Shown here: positions 11,854 to 23,240 of the stretch, one piece after another | How the letters are laid out: the number at the start of each line of letters is the position of its first letter | How positions within the stretch are numbered: position 1 is the first letter of the stretch | Source of the DNA: Apium graveolens | Taxonomy: Eukaryota > Streptophyta > Magnoliopsida > Apiales > Apiaceae | NCBI RefSeq assembly: GCF_009905375.1 | Contig: NC_133647.1 | Coordinates: 77,366,231-77,430,230, forward strand | Reading direction: 5' to 3' | Length of the DNA: 64,000 nt | Translations under genes and position numbers: made by a program | The notes under the pieces: generated by a model | Database searches by the model: none | Seen by the model: the letters and a program-made list of their open reading frames with translations, nothing else | Told to the model about the DNA's origin: nothing

Positions 11854-11858
11854 TGATG
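11847..11858. other. Chimeric junction between elements D and C
   Basis: Right of this point the minus strand reads the Pro/Gln-rich linker of the C post-pol ORF (QPQPS). Left of it, in a different frame, it reads the copia RNase H block PKESHLMAVKRIF of D. Neither element has an LTR end here, so this is not a normal insertion edge but a deletion or recombination joint, probably at a few bases of shared sequence such as ATCCAAAAG. Confidence 0.65.
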
Positions 11859-12772
11859 GTTGTGGTTGAGAGGATTGTGCTGGTTGAGTATTGGAAGGCT
11901 GGGTTGGTGGAGGTTGAGAAGTAGTAGGCTGTGTAGGTGCAACATCAGGATATATGGTTATGTATGTGTGAGGATCAGAATTCACTAAGAATTGTTTAAC
12001 AGATTGGGGAATTTTCAGGGGTCTTAGTATATCCTTCTTATTATCAGCAGATAATAAGTCTGTGAAAGCCCTTTTGTGAAGTTTAAAGGGTTCAATTAAC
12101 TCACTAAAGGTTTGAGGTGCATCAGGACAACGAGAACTATATATAAGCTGACAGAATCTAGAAAAATATACTATGTTACTATCTCCTTTCATCCTATCAC
12201 CAATAAACCCTAGCACAGCACTAGCATAATCAAAATGAGTTTGATTAAGAAGAGCATACCTGATTTGCCGACTCATGATTGGAATAACATCAAAATTGGA
12301 GCATTTGTTGGCAAAGGCTTTGGTAATACAATCAAAAAAGAAGCTCCACTCCCTCCTGATGTAGGGCCTCTTAGTTGTCCCAGCTTAGACAAAGATTCTC
12401 ATAGCCAAGATTTGCCATCATGTTTTGAAGAATTGGCTCCCCAACTTGTGAATTGTAAGTACAGTTTTCTGGCAGATGCAATGCTTGTCGAACAGTTGAC
12501 AAGGTTACCAAGTGCTCATCTTCCCCTGTTGTAAAAATGATGCTTGGGGACCCACTTTCACCATCATTATCATAGACTCCAGACCTGCAAAACTTCATAA
12601 TTTGCTTGCCTGAGAGAGCCTGTGGTTGGGTCAGAGCATACCTAATTTCACTTCGAGCAAGAAAATCTTGAATGAAGTGAAGTTCTGAAGAAGACTCATC
12701 CTTGTTGAGAATAGCCATATATTTGTTGGGGACAAACTTGGCTCAATCATAGATAAGATCCTTAGGTGCCAT
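11854..12772 (-). pseudogene. Post-pol (env-like) ORF of element C, N-terminal part
   Basis: Start ATGGCACC at 12772, 165 bp after a TATA box; a TGA follows after nine codons and a frameshift lies at about 12371. The protein has a first block (about 12718-12371) with HLPENCTY, then REWSFFFDCITKAFANKCSN, then a block with RQIRYALLNQTHFDYASAVLGFIGDRM and VYFSRFCQLIY, then a Pro/Gln/Ser/Thr-rich tail. This is the domain pattern of plant Sirevirus env-like proteins as I know them. No signal peptide is seen. It is truncated at about 11853 by the joint with D. Confidence 0.75.
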
Positions 12773-12930
12773 TTCTGTGAAAATTAAGTGAAAAGTTGTG
12801 TGTGTATAGAGTGTTTGATAAAATGCATGTGAGAAAATAGCTTCAGAGAATAATAGAGAGTGAGAGAGAATAAGAGAGATTAGAAAAGAGTAAATGTAGG
12901 TAAAAGTTTGTAAAATCTTTTAACTCTAAT

Positions 12931-12937
12931 ATTTATA
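12931..12937 (-). promoter_or_regulatory. TATA box before the C post-pol ORF
   Basis: Minus-strand GAGTATAAATATT, preceded by CACGTG (a G-box core). The 165 bp to the ATG contain CTCTCTTATTCTCTCTCACT-type pyrimidine-rich sequence. This parallels B, D, E and F. Promoter function is inference. Confidence 0.55.
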
Positions 12938-12939
12938 CT

Positions 12940-14251
12940 CTCCACGTGAAAACGACTATATTTGTGAAGCAGAATAGACATTTTACACCTGGCAGCATGT
13001 AAATAGTCAAAACATTATTAGTGGGCACGGTAAACGTGCAGTAATTATTGCTCACATGTGGTTACCAAAATAAACACGCAACCCATTAAACAAATGATTA
13101 TCACTGTTTTTATCTCACTTAATTATTTTCTAAAAAAATGATCGTTACAGTAAAAACTAATAATAAATCAACCAATTAAAATGTGACACGTAAGCATCAG
13201 AGTTGGCATTAGAACTTGACTATTATCAGAATTTAAAGGTCATCAGATAATAGCTTCTGTACAAAAAAAATGAATTACTGTTCCCGTGTTTCTTCATACA
13301 AATACTGACTGGTTTCTTCAGAGTTTAATCATCAGAACATAATCAGAACTTGTCCTCGGAATTTATGCAAATAATACTTAACTGTTTATCACAAACAACT
13401 TAATCACCACAATAATTTTCATCATTCATATGGAGTGATAATGTGTGTATGTACAAAAGATCAGATAAAGATTAAAGTCTGATAAACTTCAATATATCTT
13501 AGAAATAAGGCATAACTAAGAAAAATGCTTAAAATTTGTCTTGAATTGTGAAGTCTACTGTAGAATAAAGTTATGTAAGAATCCACCTCAACTGTTTGTG
13601 CTTATTTTATGCATCTTTTGAAATTCTTTTGACAAGGGCTTCTCAGTCTAAATGAGTTATAACTGCCATCAGAATTAATGTTGTTATCAAAATATTTCTC
13701 CAGTAATCAGAGAATGTGAAAAGTCACCAAGAAAAAATATTTTGCTTTTCTAATGCATATAACTTAATACCAGCAATGCACTTGGATCTTCCCTTTCACA
13801 TATTTACTCTAGATCTCAAAGGAGTACCTGATTTCAATTTTTTTTTCAACAGATAAGTGAGGCTTATCAAACATGTAATTCATCCTTAAGATTTACTGAC
13901 ATCAGAATTTGACAGATAAGAAGCAATAATATAGTTTGTGACTCAGTAATAAGATACAGGAAGTAAATTTGACTAAGATCAAAATCAGAATTTGCTTGTG
14001 TTATTGATTTCCACATAAATAACTAATTCAAACATGGGATACATAGTTTGTTAAAGACTACTAAGTCAGCATCTAACAAGATAATCCTCATTGGATTGAA
14101 TAGTCACAGAACATTCAAAACACTTTCAGAGTTTATAGAATCACATCAGATAATAAGCAGTGTTTAATATGTTACAATTTAAGCACAAATTACATTGAGA
14201 TAAGAAAATCTGTAAACACTGATTATAAAGTCTGATGTATGAGAACAAAAA
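12940..14251 (-). other. Spacer between pol and post-pol ORF of C
   Basis: No coding potential on either strand. The interval carries scattered copies of the C word (ATCAGAACTT, ATCAGAATTT, CATCAGATAA) in clusters at about 13195-13350, 13670-13690 and 13905-14000. It is longer than the matching spacers of B (about 520 bp) and D (about 890 bp). Confidence 0.6.
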
Positions 14252-17200
14252 CTAAACAGATTTTGAGAAAGAACCTGAAACCATTCCAAGTTCATTTAGC
14301 AGTCTGGTAAAAGTAGCTTCACATAGTGGTTTTGTGAAGGTATCTGCTAGTTGTTGATCTGTTGGAACAAAATGGAATTCCACTGTACTTTCCATCACAT
14401 ATTCCCTTATGAAATGATACCTAATGCTGATGTGCTTTGTTATTGAGTGTTGAACTGGATTTCCTGTCATAGCAATAGCACTTTGATTGTCACTAGTAAA
14501 TAGGTATTTTAGAAAATTCTAACCCATAGTCCAGTAACTGATTCTTCATCCAAAGAATCTATGCACAACAGCTTCCTACAGCAATATATTCTGCTTCTGC
14601 AGTTGATGTGGAAAATGATTTCTGTTTCTTGCTAAACCAAGAAACCAATTTGCCTCCAAGAAATTGGCAGCTTCCACTAGTGATTTTCCTGTCTATTTTG
14701 CATCCTATAAAATCTGCATCTGAGTAACCTATTAGCTTAAAATCTGATTCCTTAGGATACCACAATCCTAGATCAGCTGTACCTTGAGGTACTTGAAAAT
14801 TCTTTTTATAGCTATTAGATGAGGTTCTCTTGGATCAGCCTGAAATCTTGCACAAAGATAGGTAGCATACATGATATCTGATCTACTTGCAGTTAAATAG
14901 AGTAAAGAGCCAATCATACCTCTGTAGTTAGTAATATCTACTGATGCTCCAGTATCTTTATCTAACTTGGTGGCAGTGGCCATGGGAGTTGATGCAGTAG
15001 AACTGTCTTGCATTCCAAATTTCTTGAGTAGATTTCTGGTATACTTGGATTGACTGATAAAAGTACCTTGTTCATTTTGTTTGACTTGAAGTCCCATAAA
15101 ATAACTCAACTCTCCCATCATACTCATTTGATATCTTGACTGCATTAACTTGGAAAATATTCCACAAAGTTTTGTATTTATAGAGCCAAAGATAATATCA
15201 TCAATATATATCTATACCAAAAGTAAGTCCTTTCCATGGTTGAGGTAGAATAAAGTCTTGTCAATTGTGCCTCTGTGAAATCCACTTTCCAGAAGGAATT
15301 GAGCCAGAGTCTCATACCATGCTCTAGGAGCTTGCTTAAGGCCATAAAGTGCTTTGTCAAGCCTGTAGACATGATTTGGAAATTTTGGATCTACAAAGCC
15401 TGGAGGTTGTTCAGCATATACATCTTCTTCCAATTCTCCATTGAGAAAAGCACTTTTCACATCCATTTGAAAGACTTTAAACTGCTTGTGAGCAGCATAA
15501 GCTAAAAAGATTCTTATGGCTTCTAATCTAGCAACTGGAGCAAATGTTTCATCATAGTCAATACCCTCTTGTTGAGAGTAACCTTTAGCAACCAGCCTTG
15601 CTTTATTCCTTGTTATTATTCCATCACTGTCAATTTTGTTTCTGAACACCCATTTTGTGCCAACAATGAACTTGTTCTTTGATCTTGGCACTAGGGTCCA
15701 GACTTTATTTCTTTCAAATTCATTTAACTCATCCTGCATTGCTTACACCCAATCAGCATCTTGAAGAGCTTCTTCCACTTTCTTTGGTTCAGTCTGAGAT
15801 AGAAATGAATGGTAGAGACATTCATTTGTTGTTGTTGTTGTTCTAGTTCTGACACCTGCTTCGGGATCTCCAATTATTAAGTCAGGTGTATGTGATTTAG
15901 TCCACTTGCTTGCAGATGGAAGTTAATCTCTAGAACTGGATCCTCCCCCATGATCCATGTTGTCTCCATCAGCATTTCCTGATGCCCCCCTGAAGTTATG
16001 CTCTCTGAGATTCCATAATTTGAGTTGGATCCTTCAGGAATTGAAGAATTAGAGTTTCCAGAATTGTCAGAATTTGGCTCATCAGAACTTGATGAATCAG
16101 AACTTGAAGAGCCAGTGACTGGTTCTGATGCTTCTTGAAATTCTTGAGATGTGGTATGATCATCAGCTTGCTTCCCCTGAACAGGTGCAATTTCCTTTGG
16201 AGCAGTTACCACAGTTTTAATGACATCAAAATTTAACCCGTCAGAACTTACAAGATCAGGATTTAGGTCATCAAAATTTACAGAATCAGAATTTACATCT
16301 TCATTTTCAAATCTCAGTTGATCATGATCATTGAAACTTCAAGTCCGGTAATCTTTTTATCATCAAAAGATACATTGATAGATTCCATGACAACCCTTGT
16401 TCTTAATTTGTAAACTCTGAAGGCTTTTGTGGAAAGTGGATATCCAATAAAAATTCCTTTATCAGCTTTTAGATCAAATTTTGATAGCTGTTCAGGATGA
16501 GTCTTAAGAATAAAACACTTGCATCCAAATACATGAAAGTATTTCATATTTGGCTTCTTTTTCTTCACCATCTCATATGGTGTTTTTCCATGCTTGTTTA
16601 TGAGTATGGCATTCTGTGTAAAACAAGCAGTCTGCACAGCTTCAGCCCAAAAATAGGTTGGTAGCTTTGCTTCATCAAGCATAATTCATGTAGCTTCAAT
16701 AAGAGTCATGTTCTTTCTTTCTACAACTCCATTCTGCTGTGGAGTTCCAGGTACAGAAAATTCATACTTTATTCCTTGCTCTTTGCAGAACTCTTCCATG
16801 ATTGAATTCTTGAACTCAGTGCCATTATCACTTCTTATTATTTTAACAGAATCTTTGACTAACTTATCCAACTGTCTGACATGATTAGTTATAGTAGATG
16901 CAGTTTCTTTCTTCTTGTGCAAGAAAAACACCCAAGTGTATCTTGTGAACTCATCAACTATAACCATAGCATATTTTTTCTTTGCAATAGATATGACATT
17001 GACTGGACCAAATAGATCAACATGCAATAAGTGATAAGGCTCAAGAATTGAGGATTCGGTTTTGCTCTTGAATGAAGATTTTCTTTATTTTGCCTTTTGA
17101 CATGAGTCACAAAGACCATCAGGAGCAAATATTGATTTTGGCAGTCCTCTCACAAGATCTTTCCTTACTAGCTCATTTATGTTGTTGAAATTTAAATGAG

Positions 17201-17640
17201 AGAGTCTCTTATGCCAATTTTAGTTTTCTTCAATTGATGCTCTGCTTAACAGACAGATTGCAAAACCATCAGAATTTGTTGAAAGTCTGGCTTCATATAT
17301 GTTACCATGTCTGTAACCTTTCAGAACCACTTTGCCTGTAGAATTACATACAACTTCACAGTGTTCTTCAAAGAAATCCACATGATAACCTCTGTCACAG
17401 ATTTTACTTACACTTAGTAGATTATGTTTAAGTCCTGAGACAAGAGCTACTGTTTCAATTATGACATTTCCAAGATTGATATTGCCATATCTCAGAGTCT
17501 TTCCCATATTGCCATCTCCATAAGAAACTCCTGGGCCAGCTTTCTCCACAAAGTCTAATAGCAGGGCTTTATTTCCAGTCATATGTCCTGAACATCCACT
17601 GTCCAGAACCAGGATGTTTTTCTTGTTGCCCTTCAATCAC
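14252..17640 (-). pseudogene. pol of element C (PR-IN-RT-RNase H)
   Basis: Protease with DSGCSGHMTG (about 17600), integrase with an HHCC region (WHKRLSHLNF near 17200) and catalytic core with HVDLFG, RSDNGTE and NGVVERKN (17027-16686), a Ser/Asn-rich linker (16212-15877) holding word copies, reverse transcriptase from [12 protein letters not shown] with the active site YIDD at about 15198-15209, and RNase H ending at 14252. Breaks: stops near 17220, 16683 and 15212 (just before YIDD), frameshifts in the linker and in RNase H. It was the replication polyprotein of the element and is inactive as it stands. Confidence 0.9.
16010..16290. repeat. Word array in the C integrase-RT linker
   Basis: Repeated ATCAGAACTT and ATCAGAATTT with spacers, in the variable linker between integrase and reverse transcriptase. 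This is the same position where B and E carry their own word (24661-24770 and 41090-41210). Confidence 0.7.
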
Positions 17641-17649
17641 AAAGACCAC

Positions 17650-19719
17650 TATTGATTAGTTTTAAGGACCCAGACTTGCTTGGATCCTTTGGCCTTTTAA
17701 GTTTGTTAGCATTTGCAGTGGATTTAGTTTAAGAGTTTATGCTAACATGCTTTTTATCAGACTTTAAATCAGACTTTGCATCAGAATTTACACTAGAAGG
17801 AATTACACTAATTTTCTTTAAAGAAGTTTTATTTCATAATAATCATAGTACAAACTATGATATTCCTTACAAGTATAAATAGAATGCCATAAACTACCAC
17901 AATGAAAACAAGGATTTTGTGGTTTAAACCTAACAGACTGACTCTTAACTCCTGATCTAGTAGGTAAAAAGTTTATAACTTTATTTTTCCTGCAAAAAGA
18001 AGCAAGATGGTTAGAGTTTTTACAATTATAGCATTTCTTTCTAGGAGCATTAGGAACAGGCATATAATTATTACTTTTATTCACACCTTCCTTTCCATTC
18101 CTATTTTTCCTAGCTTTCTTTACCTTGTTCACATTCTTAATCTCTTTCAGCTTATACTTAAGCTGCTTCTTTGTCATTAAGCCACTATTTACCAAAGCTG
18201 GTTTATCCTGTTTTAATTTGTCAGAAGTTGACTTTTCTTTGACTTCTGTTTTAGAGTCTTTCATCTCTTCGGAATCAGATACAATAGTTTTTGCAACAAA
18301 TTTAACAGGATTTACCTTTGGCTTAATTGGAAAAGTCCCTTTCTCACTTTTACCATCTTTATAACCTAACCCCTCTTTCCAGTTTCCACTACTTAGAATA
18401 TTCTGAGTTGTTCTGCCTGAATTAATCCAAGTCCTGATGATTTTTCTTTCTTTTTCTAATTCAGTTTTTAGATAATCATTATGTTTAAGCTATTCATTCT
18501 TAACATACACAGCATTATCTCTCTCTGTCTGAATAATGTTCATCTTGACTAACTCTTCTTCTAGATAGCTATTTCTGTTTTTGTACTTTAGATTTTTAGA
18601 TTTTAATCTTTCATTCTCTAAAGTCTGATCTCTATAGCTAATATAAATGTTTTTTAGAAATAATCTCAACTCAGTAATATCTTCTGTATCAAAAGCAAGA
18701 GTTGATAGAGGTACCTTTAGTTCAGCAGCATCGGAACTGCTATCAGCATTTGCCATTAAGGCATAGTTTACCTCTTCTTCAGATTCTGAAGTGTCTACCC
18801 AATTTTTCTTCTTTGTGATAAGTGCCTGGCCTTTATCAACTTTTCCTTTCTTGCAATCAGGAGAGATGTGGTCTCTTTCACCACAACTGTAGCATTTGAC
18901 ATTTGAGTTGTCTCCTCTGTCAGACTTTCCTCCTTTGCCTTCAGTCTTTCTGAACCCTTTCTTGTCAGAACTTCCACCTTGCTGGAAAACTTCTTACCCT
19001 TTCTGAATTTCTTGTAGGCTATCTTTGTGATACCCTTGACCATAAGAGCACACAGTTGCATCATCTCTGCATCAACATCCACTTCAGATAAATTTTCAGG
19101 TTCTGAATCATCATCATCAGAATCTGATGACTCTGAATCAGACTGTATGATGAGAGCCTTTTCTTTTGCCTTCCTAGAGACAATTGGTTTTTCTTCAGTC
19201 TTTAAAGAAACTCTCTTAGACTTCCCTCCATGCCTCATCTTTCTTTGCTCCATCTCAAGTTCATGAGCCTTGAGCATCCCATAGATTTCATCAAGAGACA
19301 TATCAACAAGTTTATAGTTGTCTCTTATTGTAGTATCTTTCAAATCCCACTTTTCAGGAAGATCTAGTAGAAATTTCAGATTTGAATCTTCTGGATCATA
19401 TTCCTTATCCACTAGTGACAGATCATTTAACAGCTTTGTGAATCTGTCATATGTATCAGTTAGTGACCCATCAGATTTTGAGTCAAAGTGCTCATACTCC
19501 TGTGTGAGTATTGTCTTCCTGTTCTTTTTGATGGCATTGGTTCCTTGACATCTCACTTCCAATACATCCCATATTTCTTTTATAATCTTGCATCTAATCA
19601 ACCTGTTTGACATGACATTGTCAAGTGCACTATGAAGCAAGTGTCTTACTTTTGCATCCTTGCCTAGTGAAGAGATGTCTTCAGTGGTAAGTTCTCTCTT
19701 TTTTTTGGGAATCATCTTC
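17650..19719 (-). pseudogene. gag of element C, main part
   Basis: From 19719 leftwards it reads a copia gag (UBN2-type capsid region): HLLHSALDN, IWDVLEVRCQGT and LDLPEKWDLKD. An acidic Ser-rich stretch, then a zinc-knuckle region and a coiled-coil part (18756-18490) follow. A second knuckle CYNCKNSNHLASFC lies at about 18030. Frames are broken near 18795, 18490 and 17818. The end (about 17660) reads QVWVLKTNQ, then TAG, then three codons and TGA before pol, in the same frame as pol. The N-terminus continues at 32887-33145 across element B. Confidence 0.8.
19715..19719. repeat. Target-site duplication of element B, left copy
   Basis: TCTTC directly before the 5' LTR; the identical pentamer follows the 3' LTR at 32887-32891. 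Five bases is the usual duplication length of Ty1/copia integrase. Confidence 0.9.
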
Positions 19720-20769
19720 TGTTGTGTATATGTTGTGTACTTGATGATTTCATGAACAAAACACCTTGGTAGATTTTACTTAGTGAAAATGTAGCACTCG
19801 ACAGATAAGGTTAATAGTCCCGAAGAATAAATCATTTTGGTTCCGACGGATGATGACTTATTATCCATCGAGTGAGTAGCTTATGTAACAATAAGTCTGT
19901 AGCACATTTCTGCATACACATTGTTTAGAATCTGTAGTAGTACTTAAGTCATGTTGACTGTAACTAGATATGCAGAATAGGTTGATTAATTGTACATAGA
20001 TGATGTCTTGTAATTCTGCATAAATAAAATAGAGTCAAGTGTCTGATTGCTACCCGACGGATGAACAATAATGGATTTGACGGATGATCAACAACTCGAC
20101 GGATAATCATTAACTCGACGGATGATCATAAATCCAACGGATAAAGAATTCAAATATCTATTGACAGTGACAACACAGTCACATACGTCGAGTGTATGCA
20201 AATGGAATGTGGTAGCCTATTCAACTGGGTTCTCAAGAACAAAGAAGCATTGCCATTTCCATGCTATTATGAAGATATTCAAAGATGCTGGAATAGAGTA
20301 ATGGAGTAGCATTGTATTAGACTTGATAGTTTTTATTTTATTATCCTGTCTTATTACTTTATAACCTTGGTGATATATAAACCATGAAGTAGCAAATAAA
20401 ATAGTAACTAAGAAATAAAGAAACCTAGCAACCAAGAGAGAAACATTTGTAAGTTGTACTCTTAGAATTTCTCTCGTTCTTAGTTTTTATCATTTTGTAA
20501 GCAACTGTGAGCTTTTTGCACACAGATTTCTCTCGATATATATTATATATCTCTGGTGGAATCATTCAAATCCACCAGAAAGCTTTTAAAGACTCTTATT
20601 TTTAATTACTTGTGTTTTGATTCATTTCAAATAACTATTCCGCATTCTTCTAATCAATTTACACATATATAAATAATTGAGTTAGAACAATTTTTATTCA
20701 AGAAAAAGTTTTAAGATTTCCATTCAACCCCCCTTCCGTAATTCTTGTTATATTGTTAAGGGACTAACA
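19720..20769 (+). mobile_element. 5' LTR of element B
   Basis: Starts TGTTGTGTATATG and ends GGACTAACA. It contains the word array (19795-20145), a TATA-like GATATATAAACC at about 20370, a short TATATATTATATAT tract (20536-20551), the hairpin GGTGGA...TCCACC (about 20555-20576) and a terminal ATTCAACCCCCCTTCCG motif typical of Sirevirus LTR ends. Transcription would start a few tens of bases after the TATA sequence. Confidence 0.93.
19795..20185. repeat. Word array in the B 5' LTR
   Basis: Copies and variants of CCGACGGATGATC and the inverted ATCCATCGAGTGAG: near 19796, 19843, 19870, 20051, 20078, 20097, 20115, 20133 and 20184. The same set, with point changes, is at about 31912-32305 in the 3' LTR. 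Confidence 0.85.
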
Positions 20770-20771
20770 AT

Positions 20772-20783
20772 TGGTATCAGAGC
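20772..20783 (+). other. Primer binding site of element B
   Basis: TGGTATCAGAGC, two bases after the LTR end, complementary to the 3' end of plant initiator methionine tRNA. It is the usual minus-strand primer site of plant copia elements. Confidence 0.92.
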
Positions 20784-20830
20784 AAGCTCTTGAAGAACAA
20801 AGAGTTTAAAGATCAAAACAACACAGCAAG

Positions 20831-23229
20831 ATGAACAAGAAGGATGTTGGAGTCAAGATTCCTTTTCTGGATAAAGATAACTACTATCATTGGAAGGTAA
20901 AGATGCATCTTCATTTGCTTTTTCAAGATGAGGCCTATGTGGACTGCATAGAAAGAGGTCCTCATATACCAGTGAGAGCTACAAATGGAACTGAGCCATC
21001 TGTCCCCAAGCCAAGGCATGAGTGGTCTGATCCTGACATTGAACAAGTCAGGAAGGATAAAAAGGTCATGAATATCCTGTTCAATGGAGTTGATGGTGAT
21101 ATGTTTGACAACATTATCAACTGCAAAACTGCCAAGGATGTTTGGGATGCAATACAGATCATCTGTGATGGCACTGAGCAAGTTAGAGAAAATAAGATGC
21201 AGCTACTGATTCAGTAATATGAGCATTTTTATAATGAAGAAAGTGAGTCACACACTGACATTTTTAGTAGGTTTCAAAAACTGCTAAATGCTCTAAAGTT
21301 GCATGGAAGGGTCTATCAGACAAAAGACTCCAATCTGAAATTCCTTAGATCTCTTCCAAAGGAATGGAAACCAATGATAGTCTCATTAAGAAACTCACAA
21401 GATTATAAAGAGTTTACTTTGGAGAGACTGTATGGCATCCTGAAAACATATGAGCTTGAAATAGAGCAAGATAAGAGGATGGAGAGAGGAAAGAAGAAAG
21501 GAGGGTCCATTGCACTAGTTGCTGAGTTAGAGAAGGAGAAGGAGATGAAGATGGAAGCTGTTGAATCAAGTTCAAGGGTCTGTGAAAACAAGGGCAAATA
21601 GCTTGCAGTAGAAAGTGAAGAATCTATGAGCCAAGATGACATGGAAGACATTGATGAACATTTAGCATTTCTTTCCAGAAGGTTTGCCAAGCTCAAGTTC
21701 AAAAAGAACTTTAGAGCAGCCAAGCCAAATAGAAACATGGTGGATAAATCGAAATTCAAAATTTTCAAATATGGCTTGGCAGGGCACTTTGCCAGTGAGT
21801 GTAGAAGGCCAGATTCAAGCAAGAAAAAGTTTGAGCCAGTGGATTATAAGCAAAAATACTTTGAGCTGCTTAAACAAAAGGAAAGGGCTTTCATTACACA
21901 AGAGAATGACTGGGAAGCTGATGGTCTGGATGAAGATGAAGATGTCAGCTATGTCAATCTAGCCCTAATGGCCAAGTCTGATGAAACAGAAACAAGCTCT
22001 TCAAGTAATCAGGTAATTACTAAAAACCTTGCACATTTATCTAAAGCTGAGTGTAATGATGCTATAAATGACATGTATACAGAGTTATATCATTTGCGTG
22101 TTACACTTAAGTCTCTTACTAAAGAAAATTCTAAAATCAAAGAAAACAATTTATTTTGAGTGAGAGAAATAATGTGCTAGAGTCTCAGTTCATTGATTTT
22201 AAAAAATTAAGAATTGAGTGTAAGATTGCCAAGGAGGAATTAACTGAGTCCTTGAAGAAAGAAGAAATTTTGAAGAAGCAGCTCGAGCGTGAACAGAAGG
22301 TGATTAAGGCATGGAAAACATCTAGAGATGTCCATGCTCAAATCACTAAAGTTCAAGGAATCGAGTCCTTCTGTGATGAAGCCTGGAAAAAGAACAAGGA
22401 GAAACTAGAATCAAATTTGGTGGATGGACTGCTAACAGATGTAGACTCGGCGGATGATGAAGGTCATCCATCGGATAACAAAAAGGGTTATCCGTCGACT
22501 GATGCAAATCCTCATCCGTCAACTGTAAACAAGCCTATTAGTAAAGCCAAACTTGTTAAGCTAAATGAAAAGTATGGATCAGTTTCCAAGAATTTTATTT
22601 CAGGAGAATCGAGTCAAGTTAAGAAAGGGAAAAATGTTCATTTTGGTCACATGATTGTCAAACAGTTAAGTGACAGACTTGAAAAGGTTGAGGTGAAAAC
22701 AGAGGCTAAAAAGAAAAATAATAGAAATGGTAAAGTAGGGATTAACAAACACAATAAGTACACACCTGATAAATATGCTCCTAGAAAAATCTGTGTCAAG
22801 TGTGGTAGTGTAAATCATTTGTCTGTTAACTGCAAATCTGCCATGCCTACTTCCATGTATGTGCCACCTCACTTTCACAACATGAATGCTATGCCTCCCA
22901 TGCCTATGAATGCTATGTCTACACAGAATATGAATGCAAAGTTTGCTAATATGCCATTTGCACCTAATCCTTATTATGCTGCATTTAGTATGCCACAAAT
23001 GCCATTTAGCATGCCTTACTGGAATAACATGTTCACTAATAACATGCCATTCCCTGCTGATTATAATATTCATAATAATTCTGTTACAATGAATGGTTTC
23101 AAAGGCCCAACTCAAATGACTAAGGATGATTCTGATATCCCCAAGTCAAATGAGATAAAGCCTAAGAAACATAAAAAGAAAGCTAACAAGGGAGGACCCA
23201 AGGAAACTTGGGTACCAAAATCAACTTGA
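20831..23229 (+). pseudogene. gag of element B
   Basis: ATG at 20831 opens with KIPFLDKDNYYHWKVKM, a capsid-like N-terminus of Sirevirus gag. It continues through IWDAIQ-type capsid motifs and LKFLRSLPKEW to a first zinc knuckle whose first two cysteines are replaced (IFKYGLAGHFASEC), then a coiled-coil region, a segment with word copies read as HPSD and HPST (22450-22530), a second, intact knuckle CVKCGSVNHLSVNC (about 22797) and a Met/Pro/Asn-rich tail. Stops lie at 21215 and 21599 and a one-base frameshift at about 22157. It ends KETWVPKST and TGA at 23227. Gag forms the virus-like particle. The linker to pol is unusual (see findings). Confidence 0.88.
22440..22532. repeat. Word copies inside B gag
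   Basis: Direct and inverted copies in the coding sequence: CGGCGGATGATG, CATCCATCGGATAA, TATCCGTCGACTG and CATCCGTCAACTG. E gag has the same at about 43350-43430. Confidence 0.8.
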
Positions 23230-23240
23230 TTTGATATTAA

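Larger units (their letters stand above)
11854..19719 (-). mobile_element. Sirevirus-like element C, main part
   Basis: Minus-strand copia element carrying most of gag, pol, a long spacer and the N-terminal part of a post-pol ORF. Its 3' end is lost at the junction with D. Its gag is split at 19719 by element B; the gag N-terminus, primer site and 5' LTR are at 32887-33751. A distinct subfamily from B/E, with its own word ATCAGAACTT. Confidence 0.85.

Noticed and set aside
20772..20790. tRNA-like sequence after the LTR
   Set aside because: It is only the complement of the tRNA 3' end, i.e. a primer binding site; no tRNA fold.
22666..23115. Long antisense open frames over gag and pol (also 35150-36162, 40608-40853)
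   Set aside because: Shadows of the coding strand with atypical composition.
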